A DNA stretch of 57,106 nucleotides, taken from Flammula alnicola. Lineage: Eukaryota; Basidiomycota; Agaricomycetes; Agaricales; Strophariaceae. The position numbers were made by a program, and so were the translations under genes. Location of the stretch: the NCBI GenBank assembly GCA_015499995.1, contig JADNRV010000307.1, positions 1-57,106 on the forward strand. Direction: 5' to 3'. The notes beneath the pieces were generated by a model. That model saw nothing but the letters and a program-made list of their open reading frames with translations. It was not told the DNA's origin and did not search any database. Below, in pieces: positions 42,810-54,874 of the stretch. The number at the start of each line of letters is the position of its first letter. Position 1 is the stretch's first letter.

Positions 42810-44835
42810 TTATTCCTGAATCGAAGTAGGAAACATAAACACATTTCGTGGGTCGTAAACCTTTTTTAATTGACGCAGTTTAGGGTAGTGCGATCCGAAA
42901 TAAAGATTCTGCCCTGGATATTGCAGATTACAAAAGAAGTGTGATGAGATTGAAGCAAAGAAGTGGAGAGATTGTGAGCAAACTCACAGCTTAAGAGTCT
43001 ATCATCGATGTAGTTTGGATAGGCGCTATTACGACAAAAACATCAATGAAACCAGTGGGAATTACATGGAGCTCTTGACGCACCCGAATTGTAAATCCGC
43101 GGGGCTGTTTCGAACAATGATTCGCACCATTCCTAGAATGTCGATTTAAAAGCTTGCCAGAGGAAAGAACATTATAGTTAATAGAGCTTACCATCTAGTA
43201 GATCGAAGCCACTATCCGGAAACGGTGGCAGGTCGCCCTTCGCAGACGTATAAAATTGCATGGTAAACAACGCATTCCTATGAGAAAACGCCGTCGCGTC
43301 CAGCGAAACTGCGTTTATTGCGGAACTGAGTCCTCCGTACAGTTCGACATCCACAAACCAGGTCTGTATGATTTGATTAGCGACCACGATACGGTGTCAT
43401 GGGAAATCAGAGAACGCACTGTACTCGCGTTAAATCCCTCGTTCCCCAGAAACTCCATGAAATTCACAATCGCGCTGTCGTCTAGTGGGACTGTTTTTCC
43501 ACCTGAACCAGCATCACGCGCCGGAAGGACTAAGCTCTTTGCGTAGAAGGTATTACTCCCTTCTTTCACCCCCGTCGTATTGAGAGAGCCTAATCCTCCT
43601 AGAGCCTCAACACTCTGAATATAAGTTCCCTCGGTGATCAACTTAGAGATTGCATTGTTTGGTTCGAGATTCAGTGCCGACATGAGGGTAGAAAAGAGCG
43701 AGTCAAACTGAGAGGCTGGACCATACCACACACCTAAGAGCTGAAATATGATCCGCCCTGGAGCGGTTCCAGGGTGTAGTACGAGTTCAGGTCCTAGCTC
43801 GGCCGGTAGGTTGGGAGAAGTAAGAGCGTAAGATTGGAACGAAGAAAGAGAATCTGAAGCGGTGGTGGTGTTAAGATCCCATTTAAGAGAGAACGTTGTT
43901 GCTGAAGGTGGAGCTGGAAACGTGATGGCGCGAATAGAGGTAACAATGGCAAAGGAGCTGGATGCTCCTCTCAAGGCCTGCGAATGAGATCGCTTTAATG
44001 TAGACCGACGAAGTTAAAAATATCTTCTTACCCAAAAGAGATCCGGGTTCTCAGTGTTAGAAGCGTTGACAATGGAGCCGTCTGCAAGCACAGCTTCAAG
44101 CGATTGAATTGTGTCCAGCATGAGGCCCCATTGTCTCGATGTTAACCCATATCCTCCATGACCTGGGAGCATTAAAAAATGAAATTAATCACTGCTTTGA
44201 ACCAAGGAATCGGGATACATTTATACCTGAATGACCACCCACACCGACATATGGACATGTTCCATGCGGCATTGCTCTCCCGTTGTCATTTAAGGCTAGC
44301 GCCACATCTCCTAAACGAGCACCGGGCCCAATTGTCGCAATCTGGGTGGATGGGTCAACAAGAACATGGTTGATATTGCTCATGTCTATGACCAGGGCGC
44401 CGTCCTTTCCGCCGAGACCATTAGCGATGTAGCTGTGCTAAAAACGCATGCGAGTATAACTTCAGAGTAATTGACATGAATCATGTAATAGGTACGCACA
44501 CCACCGCTGCGCGCTGCGACATGCGTATTGTACTTTGCTCCAAGTTTGATGAGGTTTGAAACATCTTGAGTTGTACGAGGATATGCAATTGCTGCGGGTT
44601 TAAAAGTGAACCTCAGATTAACTGTTAGAGAGAAAGGGGCGTAAGTCACGAGTTTAAAACTGGATTTCAAAGACGCACAGGCTGCGCTGGCGTTGGAATA
44701 CCCAGCATCTCCTGGGACTGTAAACGAGATATCTGTGGATTGTAGATCACTAATAAGATCCGCATAGGCGAATCTTATCAAGGTTGTGCAGAGCCATAGT
44801 AGCACAAAACGGAAACGAATGAGGGAGCGAAACAT
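42810..44835 (-). CDS. FAD-linked oxidoreductase, AA7/berberine-bridge type (glucooligosaccharide-oxidase-like)
   Basis: Minus-strand gene from ATG 44835 to TAA at 42810-42812. The first 25 residues are a signal peptide, so the enzyme is secreted. The FAD-binding (PCMH-type) domain has R-S-G-G-H-S-Y across intron 1 and G-T-C-P-Y-V-G-V-G-G-H-S-G-H-G-G-Y-G. The His of the first block and Cys of the second match the two residues that hold FAD covalently in AA7 oxidases. The middle has ADGSIVNASNTENPDLFWALRG. The C-terminus is in small exons: FGAYPNYIDDRL, WQNLYFGSHYPKLRQLK and YDPRNVFMFPTSI. These enzymes oxidise sugars or alkaloid-like substrates and release hydrogen peroxide; the substrate is not predictable here. 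The frame seems intact. It lies just right of the KDZ insertion. Confidence 0.85.
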
Positions 44836-45253
44836 GATATGTGATACTTCAAGCCAGAGTTGACATATCAAAACTCGCAACCAGGTGCTTTATAATGTTG
44901 ACTTCGTTAACGTTGTAAGCTTCTAGAAGAAGATGTGGGCCGTATGACCATAGTAAGCACATTGCACCTGGAAGTACCTGTCAACACTCCACAAAGAACT
45001 GAATACACGGGGTGTGGGAAGAGTTTGGACCGTCAATTATGTCGCCATACCATTTCTGGCCGCCTGGCACCGTCTGGCTTGTCTGGCGCCAGACGAGCCA
45101 GACAGGTGGACTTTTCCTATGAGATAAACGATTGAGAGATAGGTTGGCGATTCAATCAAGTGTTTGGAAACAAATCAAGTTGTTGGCAGCCACGTGCACA
45201 ACTTGCGAAATTTTGCGTCACAAACGAAACAGGCTATCGCATGAAATCGTCTA
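44836..45253. promoter_or_regulatory. Upstream region of the oxidase with a 32-bp palindrome
   Basis: Spacer between two minus-strand genes. It contains TCTAGAAG near 44920 and a near-perfect 32-bp palindrome at 45072-45103, about 240 nt upstream of the oxidase ATG. Confidence 0.5.
45072..45103. repeat. 32-bp near-perfect palindrome built on GTCTGGC
   Basis: GTCTGGCT-T-GTCTGGC faces GCCAGAC-G-AGCCAGAC with a single mismatched pair and no spacer. Two GTCTGG half-sites stand on each side, so it may bind a dimeric regulator or form a cruciform. Confidence 0.75.
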
Positions 45254-46038
45254 TCAATAACCTTCTCCTTCGACCTCCTTGACGGCACGTATCCAGTGAA
45301 ATGTCTCGTCTTGGGCCCCCATACTTTCTGCCGAAATATCATCCAACTTGTCCAGCACAACCTCATCTTTAACAACCCTCAATCGCTTCCCATATTGCTT
45401 CATTAGGCCTCGGTTTCCATCAACTCCTAACCCTCCCCAGAACATCTTCACCCCCAGCCAGTTCCCTACGTAGCCAATTGATTCTACATCGGCTGGTAAG
45501 TTACACACGAGATAGCCACCAGGCTTTAGCCAGTTCGCTATCCTGCCGATGATAACTCCCTGCTCCTCTGGCTTTAGATGAATGATGGAATACATAGCGA
45601 CGACGGCATCGAAACTTCCAGGAGGAAAGGATAAAGACATCATATCCGCGTGGATTAGTGTCGCTTCGGGAATATTCTGGCGAGCGAGCTCGATTTGCGC
45701 AGAGGATATATCAGCGCCTATTACGGTGCATCCGCGCTCGATGAATGGCTTTGCCGGGATACCGTTGCCACATCCCAATTCGAGAACTCTAGCTCCAGGA
45801 GAAAGATCGTTCACAAGTTCTTGAATGTAGCGAACACGCGTGGAGGTGGGTCGGAGGCTGAGTGATTGGTATACTGAGGACATGCTATTATAGCCATCTT
45901 CGACAATTTTACTGTGCGGATGGATTTATTATGCAATAAAAAGATACAACGCGAAGGAATAACTGACTGTAATACGGCTGATTCCTCACCTGTAAATATG
46001 GCGTCTACGGCTTGAACTTCAGGTTGGGTATTGTCCAT
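45254..46038 (-). CDS. Class I SAM-dependent methyltransferase
   Basis: Minus strand, stop at 45254. Two exons, 45990-46038 and 45254-45897, give a 230-aa protein; a shorter start at 45883 (MSSVYQS) is also possible. Motif I is V-L-E-L-G-C-G-N-G, followed by the acidic end of strand 2 (VIGADIS), motif II SFDAVVAMYSIIHL and motif III LKPGGYLVCNLP. The last 70 residues have a FWGGLGVDGN loop and end EGEGY. This general fold methylates small molecules or proteins; nothing indicates the substrate. About 420 bp from the start of the oxidase, same strand. The first-exon join relies on an AAG acceptor and is less certain than the domain call. Confidence 0.78.
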
Positions 46039-47076
46039 GGTGTGACTTTCCTCCTACTAGAGGGATGCTTGGGTCCTGGGATGAGTGGACGATGAGCAGT
46101 TTCCCTTTCCTTCTCGCCTTGTATATTCTGTCATATTCAGCATAAGTGACTCGGATTTCAAATGGACCACATGCCTGGAAAGTGAACAAGATGACTTGGA
46201 TGGATGACAATCATCATCGTGAGTCATTTCGCCACATGCTCAGAACTATTTACTGGTAGGAATCGCTGTCAAGTTATGAATAGAATATTTCGTGTGGAGT
46301 TATCAAGGTGATGGGTTGGACTTTTGAACTTCGTAGCTAAAACATTAAAGGATTGAATTGAACTTCATATATGAGAAGTGGAACTTAGGGATGGTGCAGC
46401 AAGTTGTGGTGCAGCGTCAGAGAAACTTGGTCGGAGTCGACTCTCGAAATGATCTTCAAAAACGAAATTGTCATCAAACTCTGCTTTATGATATACTTAC
46501 GCGCCACTGAAACGACTTCTCCAGCGAAGTTGACCTGTCCATGTTGGCAGTTGTCAATGTCAAGTTTCGGACCTCTGCCGAGTCTGGAATCATTTGAACC
46601 CTGTGTCAGCGCCCAAAAACAAACGACGGCCCGCGTCCCGCGACTTACGCTCATCCACTCAATACCCACCTCCAACTTAAAAGCAACCTCCCAAAGTCTG
46701 GTTAGAAGACCTCAAATATGATTGGTAAGACAGCCACAGCTCAAGCGCTGAAATTCGCACTGACATCTCCGGAAACTGCCTCAGAAAAAACGTATCTGTC
46801 AAAAGTTGACAGGAACCAATCCCATATACACAACGGAACATATTCTCCACCTGTCTATGGCCAGCGCTTGGCAGGAACCGTGTAAAAGCCGTCTGGAGTG
46901 GGCGCCAAATCCGCAAACCATTCTTCTCCTTTACCCAGAAACCCCCCAAGGGTATTAAGTGGTTGACGAAGAAGTTGCAAAGAGCGTGGTCCCAATCATG
47001 TATGTATCTTCTGTCAGACAATTTTGGTGGGGATTATTGACGGCCTTCCTTCTGCGACTGCTAGCCATCCTGCGAA
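46039..47076. other. Intergenic stretch between divergent genes
   Basis: Holds the divergent upstream regions of the methyltransferase (minus) and the 1285-aa gene (plus). A frame of 114 aa on the minus strand (46677-47021) has no recognisable features and is not called. Confidence 0.4.
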
Positions 47077-50000
47077 ATGTTACGCGATAGCGCCGCCATC
47101 GATTCCTCTGGAAAGTCCAGCAACGATATGGGATTCCAAGAACCTGCTGGTCCCAGCCAATCCGTATCTTCTCTTCAGCGCGGTCACACCGATCTAAACA
47201 CGTCGCCGCTCCAGCCTACGGATGAACGCGAGACTAGTGGAAATGGCGCCACCCTTGTTCGTCCTACTTCAGCATCTACATCTATTCCAACACTACCACC
47301 ACATCCGCCGCCGCCACCCCTTTCTTCGATTGTGCCCCGCGCTGTTCTGGGGAATATAGGTGATATCGCGGCGCCTGAAGTTATCATGAAAGATCATCCA
47401 GGTCAATCTTCACAACCTCCCTCCAGCGGTCCTCTGGCATCCGAAGGATCACAGATGCCACTTGAACCTGTTCGTCGCTCTAGCCACAGTCAATTTAGTG
47501 CACCAAACGCACAAACTTATGGCACTAGCTCCGGACCGTCATCTGGTCGCATTCAGAGTACCACAACGCCGCGACCATATCAAACATTCGGACCCCCATC
47601 TCAACCTTCTAACGGTCCCAATGACTCTCCTTGGATCGTGCCCCAGTCGCCTTATAGAGGATTGGGTCCCACCACACCGCAGATGTACTCATCACCTGCA
47701 GCCATATCGTACGTGTCCCCAAGTCCTTCAATGCAGCCAAGGTCAGGTTCGCCACCAACTTCATATCCTTCTGGAACATCTCAACCTCTATCTCAAAACC
47801 GATCTCCTTATGCTTCATCGATGAGCTATTCGCAGTCGCCTTATTCAAGTAGTCAGTCGGCACCTCCACAAAGCCAGCGTCCTCTGACCACTCCTTCAAC
47901 TGCCACTCCATACTCTGTATATGTGACTTCATCTCAGACTCCAACCCCTCTTCCTCTTCGCTTTGCTGTACCCCCACCGCAACCGTCATTTAGAAGCAGT
48001 CAATCGGCACCTCCGACGAGCCAGCGACCTTCAACCACGCCTTCATCGTCTGCTCCCTACCCTGTATATAGGCCGTCAACTCAGTCTCCTGCAACACAGT
48101 CGGCAATGGCTCGTCCTGTGTCTTATTCTGGGTCCACGTCACAGCCGCTTTATACAAGCGTTCAATCGGCACCTCCTTCAAGCCAGCGCCCCCTAACCAC
48201 TCCAGGACCCACCCCAGTGTCTGTCTATGGTACATCATCTCAGACCCCAGGACAACAGTCGACAACCGCTGGTCCTCTTTCCTATTCCGGACCCTCTCAG
48301 TCAATCTATCCTCCTCCTAACGCACCTGTTTTACCATATTCCAGCCTTCCTCCCGTAGGCAAAACGCCCACGAGAAAGACGTCGGACGCATTTGTAGCGA
48401 ATGATCCATTCCGTCCGCATAGCCATAGCAAGACCGACACTGTCGCGGATAATCTCACATTCGATGACATCCCTATGCCAGGCACCGCCTCCAATATTCC
48501 ATCGGTCAGTTGGATACAGCAGCCACCGCCAATGCAAATGCAAATGCCGATACAGGCTACTCCTTATTCCCAAGGTGCCACTCCAGGGATCCCATATCAG
48601 GCCCAGCCGGTCGAATCTGGAGGGTACAGTGCCTTTCCTTCAAGTAATCCAGCGTATGGGTCTCCTGGACGCTACACACCGCAACAACCTGTCAGCTGGC
48701 AGTATGGTCCGGGTTTTGAACCCGCGCAACCATCTTCGTCTCCTGATCCCACAAACCAACCACCTGCACAACGTCCTAGCACCGATGAGAATGTGCCGAA
48801 CCAACCTCCACTTGAATCTGTTAGCGAAACACCAGAGCCTGATGATGATCCAGCGAGGCCTGAGATGGTTCCAAGTCCTGACGCTAATCCGCGACCCCAA
48901 GATACAATTAATGTCGATCCAATCTCTGATCCAAGGCCGCAACGACAAGACAGTGGCCAGACTGCACCTTCGATCACTCCAATCCCACGACCACCCTCTC
49001 CGAGTCGGCGTTGGAGCCAGGATTACGGCGGAACTTTATATGATCCCTACTATGATCCATACACATACTATCCTCCACCTCCACCTGATACAGTATACGA
49101 ACATCCCTATCCTATGGATCTACCGCCATTTCCTAATCGTTCTCGAGGTTTTTGGTCTCGTGTAGGCGATGTCCTCCGCTGGCCCTTTACGAGTTGGAAA
49201 AGAGATACATATCCAGTGGAGTGGGAACCTTACGCGCTCTCAGCGGATTCGGAGGACAGATATAAAGTCGTTTTCACTTTTGTGGCTAGAACGTTGCCTA
49301 GCCAGGTGTATCTCCACCTTTTGCTTCGCCTTCCATCGCTCTATTTCTCGAGGGTTGCTCGGATATTCGAAGAGGCCGATCTCACTTTACCTGAGATAAA
49401 GAAAATGGCTCTAGAAACGGCGTCGCGGGGCAAAGGAAACGAGTTTGATATTCATTCCATTGAAGCTTCCAACGTCCCGCCGCAGTATGAAAGGCTCAAA
49501 TCGACGTGGGAGTCGTTCATCGACTCCGTTATGCGAGAATGGAAAACGTTCAACATCATTTCGGTCTTGCTCCTATCGTGCGTACTATTCTTTTCTTGAT
49601 GATGCAACTACCAATTTGCCGAATCCTAGGGCCATCCTCACTATTCTTCAGATCCAGAGCGCCGCAGCTGACCCCGTAACGAGATATGCTGCAATCTTCT
49701 CGTTGATCTGCGCCTTGATCAGCCTTCTTTTTGGCTGTATGTACATTATCCGTTTTGGCAGCATGCGCAAAACATATAAGGCTGCTGAATGGGCTTTGGT
49801 GGGTTCTACGCATCTTTATACTCGACTACCCGACTAACTTCAATGATGGACGATTTGTAGGAAGCTAAGAAGACTAAAACCGTGATTTGGTGGAATGTGT
49901 GGGTTTTGCTAGCGATGCCTGCGATATGGCTTACTTGGTGTGCTCTATTGTCGTTGTTAAAGCTTTGATATTCTAACGGATTGTATACTGTAGGTCCATA

Positions 50001-51104
50001 ATCCTTTACATTGCTTGCATCATGTCGTTCATCTGGCGAACAAGCACCCAAGACAATGGGACAACGCAAGATCTTTCAAATCGTGCTCTTCTTACTATTC
50101 GCATCGTGCTTACCGTTGTCCTCGGATTAGGTCTTGTTTACGGAGGATTGATTCTAAGTACTTTTAGCCGGTATGGTGAAGCCATGGATAGGGCGTGGAA
50201 GAGGAGGATCGACGGGTGGATGGAGGAGAAGAAAGCAGGGTATAGCCAGGGGCCATTTGGTTCGATAAACCCATACTACGACCCGTCTTCTGATCCTGCG
50301 TCGTACTTCGGTCCTGGCTGGAGCCAACCAACACCCTATGGCCAGTACCAAAGCAATGTAACTCCCTATATACCGCCTTTGCCAGAACTGTCAGGACAAA
50401 ACGCCCAATCATCCAACAAAAGTCAAAGCTACGGCCCGATCTATGCTTCGGCATCCTACGTCCCACCTCCAGAACCTTACGATTCTCGAAACCCATCTCG
50501 CGCAAGCAGTTCCAGCGATGAAAGCACGTCCTCGACCCTCTACGCCACTAGATCCAACACCCTCCACAACAAAACATCCGGTTTACAACGGGAGGACAGC
50601 AGTGATACTACGTCGCCTGTTTACAAAGGTCCGGGATATACATCAGACCATCCGTTACCTCAACCTCCTCAACCTCTTCAAACCCCTCCATTTGGTCGTA
50701 ACGATGCTGTCAAGCTTGGTTGGAAGAAAACTACTCTTGCTGTCCCTCCGCCACCCAGTTTGCCACCTATACCCGGGACGCCCATGACCGCTGTGCGCAG
50801 CCGGAACTCAGGTTCCAGTGGTCATCAAACAAACTGGAACGATGACGGTCGAGGAGGCGTCCTCGGTCTTGATCTCGGAGAGAGAGTCGAGGATACACCT
50901 GAGAACCGGGTCCGCTTTCGATCGCCTCTGATCTCTGCTCGAGGAAGCAGCTTCTGGGGTAGCGATCAGGGCGGCGAAGACCCAGGATCACTGCCACCAA
51001 GTGCAGATACTGAGGCTTTCGGGTCTTCAGTTAGGCTCGCAACCGCACAGGGATCCGACAATACCCCCCGAGATAATGACGCTATAGGGCATCATCTTCA
51101 ATGA
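47077..51104 (+). CDS. 1285-aa proline/serine-rich protein with four membrane helices
   Basis: Exons 47077-49577, 49630-49798, 49861-49937 and 49994-51104 join in phase to 1285 aa. The first 650 residues are disordered (Pro/Ser/Gln/Thr), with three repeats of about 50 residues of the form QSAPPxSQRPxTTP...VYxxSxQ at 47850-48250. A Tyr/Pro patch (49020-49090) leads to a folded region, RGFWSRVGDVLRWPFTSWKRDTYPVEWEPYALS, then YKVVFTFVARTLPSQVYLHLLLRLPSLYFSRVARIFEEADL. Four hydrophobic helices follow: across intron 1; in exon 2; across intron 3; and at 50080-50160. The C-terminal 300 residues are disordered and cytosolic. Similar uncharacterised membrane proteins occur in basidiomycetes; no function is assigned. 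Frame fully open. Confidence 0.8.
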
Positions 51105-52393
51105 TGGAATGCCCGCACTTTTACTGGACTATTCTCGTCCCCTTTCTGTTGAGTCTATATTTTTGCACGCTTCCTTCGATAATTCGCTTCTGTTAGTACC
51201 CGAATGCTGAATGTTCAAACTTCATACTCACTGTCTCGTCTTTCTGTGTAGTCTAGTGTAGACCTCGAAAGAAGATCGAGTGTCAGTGTTCCTTCAAGCA
51301 AGTTGTTAAGAAACTCTGCCCTGAATTTGCAAGATTTCATTTTGGACGCTATAGCTTCTACTTATGTCGTCGAGCCGGAAATGTATAGTATACCTTGCAA
51401 TGGAATTTTCACAAGCTGCGAACCTCCAAATCCGCAATCTGCCGACTGACTAATTGCCAGCAAAATATTTTATCGCTACGACGCTACCCCAGTGCCGCGG
51501 TGCCGAAGTAGCCATAAACGACATATTCTATTCACATGACGAACTCTTTTCTTCGATTCCTTCAACTGCTTGTTCGCCATGTCTTCCAAGATTTCGCCGT
51601 CAGCTTGTCAAGCCTCTATATCTGTCCCTTCGCTTTCAACGTGAAATTCCCATGACCCTCTGCAACAACCGGAAAAGACTTAATTGTTATGCATTCACGT
51701 TGGATGCTGTCGACGGAGGAACTCATATCTGCCTTCTTCATTCATCCCTGCACCCGACCGCGTCACGGGATGGTGCTGTCAATTCCAGAGAACTCGCTGC
51801 CGGTCCGCCCAGACCAAGATTTCCAGGGCCTGCGACGTGGCATTGACCTTCAACGTTCAACGACCAGTGTCAATCATTCCGGTTTCAACGCCTTCTAGCA
51901 TTATCTGCAATGTCCGACTTTGCAAGCTTGTTATAATGGCGGCAACAGATTCTAGAGAGCATCCCCGCCGTTAGGTGCCAAAGGGGACGCTACTTATGCG
52001 CACATCTATCTTTAGTCTCATCACGAAATTCTGCTTTACGCCGATTCTTCAAGGAACAGTTCACCATCAACCCGAAAGATCTCTGATGCTCGCTAGTTTC
52101 ACGGATTTAAACCAGTGTAATACCGCGAAGCACCTATGTTTCTTGTGATGTGACTTCGCAAATGAGAGGGCAACGAACGTCAAGTGGACATTGTGACCTG
52201 CGCAGGTGTGTCTGTCTTGTGCAAAGATGCACTCTTCCACGGCTAATTGTCGTGACAATTTTCGTTGATTTACCCCGCGAAGAACCGCCGATCCTTTTCC
52301 AGTATTCTTATACACCGCTGTGGAGGAATAAAAGGATGATTTCGACCATCTGCATCTGCCAAGTTTTCCTCTTCCTTTCGGTCGTCCATCAGG
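51105..52393. other. Intergenic stretch with mannanase promoter
   Basis: 3' flank of the 1285-aa gene, then the mannanase upstream region with GGAATAAAAGG near 52324 as TATA candidate, about 70 nt before its ATG. The 130-aa plus-strand frame at 51454 shows no recognisable domain. Confidence 0.4.
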
Positions 52394-54371
52394 ATGAAGC
52401 TCTCTACCGGTCTCGTTGTTCTGTCCCTGTCCATCAGTCCGGCTTTGGCAGTAGTGCCAATATATGGCCAGTGCGGTGGCATTAACTTTACTGGAGACAC
52501 TTGTGAGTCTACATAATTTAAATGAGGATATCGACAGAGATTTAATTCCAACATTTAGCCTGCGCCTCTGGAACGACTTGCCAAATTCTCAATAGCTATT
52601 ATTACCAGTGTCTTCCGCCATCCAGCACGGCCACAGTTGCACCAACTTCAATTCCCGTGACAACAACCACTAAAAGCTCTACGACCACCACCGTCACTAC
52701 CCCAAGTCCCACCACCGTCAGTACTTCAGCACCGACGACAACAGCTGCCCCTCCTGCCTCAACTGGCTTTGTCAAGACATCTGGTACCGCATTTGCTCTT
52801 AACGGATCCAAGTTTACCGTAGTTGGGTAAGAAGAACTATTGGACCAGTACGGACTTTTTCTAAACAATCGATTAAAGTGAAAATTCATACTGGGTCGGG
52901 CTGATGGGACTCAGCACCGCCAACATGAATCAGGCCTTTGCCGACATTGCCGCTGCGGGATCGACGGTTGTCCGCACATGGTACGCATCGTGACTGGGGT
53001 TGTGCTCTCTGTGATATCTATCTTGACTAATGTGATTACTCAGGGGTTTCAACGAAGTGACAAGCCCCAGCGGCACCTATTACCAGAGTTGGTCAGGAAG
53101 CACGCCGACGGTGAATACAGGAGCAACTGGTCTCGGTAACTTCGGTGGGTATTATCAAACAAGTAATCTATCCTTGATATTCATGTTTTCCAAGACAACG
53201 TCGTCGCTGCTGCGAAGCCAATGGCATCCGTCTCATTGTTGCCTTGTAAGTCAACTAGCCTTTATCTAATTTAACAGTTGCTCAACACACAGTCCGGAAT
53301 AGAACAAATAACTGGTCCGATTACGGTGGTATGGATGTCTACGTAAAACAAATACTTAACTCCCCGAACCACGATCTTTTCTACACCGACACAAGCGTCA
53401 AGGTATGCACTGAAGCTTTGTTTGTTCTCCAAGAGGCCGATTTACAATCATCTAGACCGCCTACAAAAACTACATCAACGCGTTTGTTGGCCGATATGTC
53501 AACGAGCCGACAATTATGGCCTGGGAGCTTGCCAACGAGCCCAGGTGCACAGGTAGCACAGGGTAAGAATTAAATGCCGCGACCGTTTAATTGTTCGCTG
53601 AAATGAATATCCCAGCACATCTACTGGAACTTGCACCACCACAACTGTTACCGCCTGGATAAAGGAGATTTCCGCTATATCAAGTCGATCGACAGCAACC
53701 ATCTCGTCGCTGTCGGTGACGAAGGTTTCTATAACGAACCCAGCGCCCCTACCTACCCTTATCAGTGCGTAGAAACCTGTTACACGAAACAGCATTTCTT
53801 ATTCGTCTCCTTTTAACAGAGGGAGCGAAGGTGTCGATTTCACGTCAATCTCGCGGTCAGCTCTATCGACTTTGGAACTTTCCACGTACGTCGTGTCTAC
53901 AGTGGCAATTAATCCTCAGTGGATTGACCACCTACATCTAGTCTTACCCGACAAGCTGGGGTCAAGGTGGAAATGAGTCAGCCTGGGGCACTCAATGGAT
54001 CGCTGACCACGCCACTTCCCAAAGAATGCCAACAAGCCCGTAATCCTTGAAGAATTCGGGTGTCACAAGCAACCAAGTTGCAATTTACACCACATGGTTG
54101 AACGAGGTCCTTTCTTCGGGGCTTACTGGAGAGCTCATATGGTACGCATACTTTAAGAAGTGTGTATTCATCAGTTGACCAAGATTGTTCTTTCCAGGCA
54201 AGCTGGTTCTCATTTGTCAAGGTGACTAGCCTTTCAGCATAACTTGTGTAATTATACCTTGCTCATGTATCACGTTCCAGCGGCGACACACCCAATGACG
54301 GATATGCTGAGTACCCCGATGGCGCCGTGTATCCTCTCTTGAAACAAATCGCCACCCAACTGAAGGCCTGA
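52394..54371 (+). pseudogene. CBM1-GH5_7 endo-beta-1,4-mannanase, interrupted by single-base indels
   Basis: Signal peptide (MKLSTGL...ALA), then a fungal cellulose-binding module CBM1 (YGQCGG..C..GTTC...YYYQCLP) split by an intron, a 45-residue Thr/Ser/Pro linker, and the GH5 subfamily 7 catalytic domain. Conserved blocks: [46 protein letters not shown] (acid/base Glu) and L-E-E-F-G (nucleophile), ending at the TGA 54369-54371. Introns are GT-AG. Read as given, the frame is lost at about 53217, 53676, 53842 and 54021 (each one base short) and regained or shifted near 54059 (one base extra). All key residues remain codable in one frame or another. Either a young pseudogene or a locally error-prone assembly. 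It would cut mannan backbones in plant cell walls. Confidence 0.8.
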
Positions 54372-54874
54372 TCTTAGTTGAACTCACATGGATTTTGTGG
54401 TGGCTTCTGGTCCTGAAGGTATTTTATATCGTTCAAGAACTTCAAAGAAAACAGCTATCTCTGTATACATACATAGCCGCTAGTGTTGAAATAAAGTCAT
54501 GTTTATGCCCTGCAGAGAGGCGAAACTGTTAAATAACGCCTGTGTTACCGGATTTGATGTTTTAGCTTACAGGTAGTTTGGTACTTCATTTCTTAAGTAG
54601 TGGAATTGCCCAGATTTCTTAATTTGGCGATCAGTGATGGCTTGGCGCCTATTATGAGCGCTTAAGGGTTCCCTCATGGAAAGACCAAACAAAGTACAGT
54701 ATGTCGCGTTTTCAACACAGACTACACACTAAAAAAATTAAATGTAGTTAATAACTTTATATACTTGTACGAGTAGCAAGAACATAAGTGTCCGGACTGA
54801 GTCACTGGGTAATAAATGTCATAGTGCAAAGTTCTGAAGTGAAATATCGAAAAGCCGACGCTACATCTATTGGT
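54372..54874. other. Shared 3' region of two convergent genes
   Basis: No gene. It lies between the 3' ends of the mannanase and the lectin gene; A/T-rich, with possible polyadenylation sequence AATAAA near 54490. Confidence 0.4.

Noticed and set aside
46677..47021. 114-aa minus-strand frame
   Set aside because: No recognisable motif, atypical composition, and it overlaps the likely promoter of the 1285-aa gene.
51454..51846. 130-aa plus-strand frame before the mannanase
   Set aside because: Overlaps frames of similar length in other phases, with no domain or splice support.
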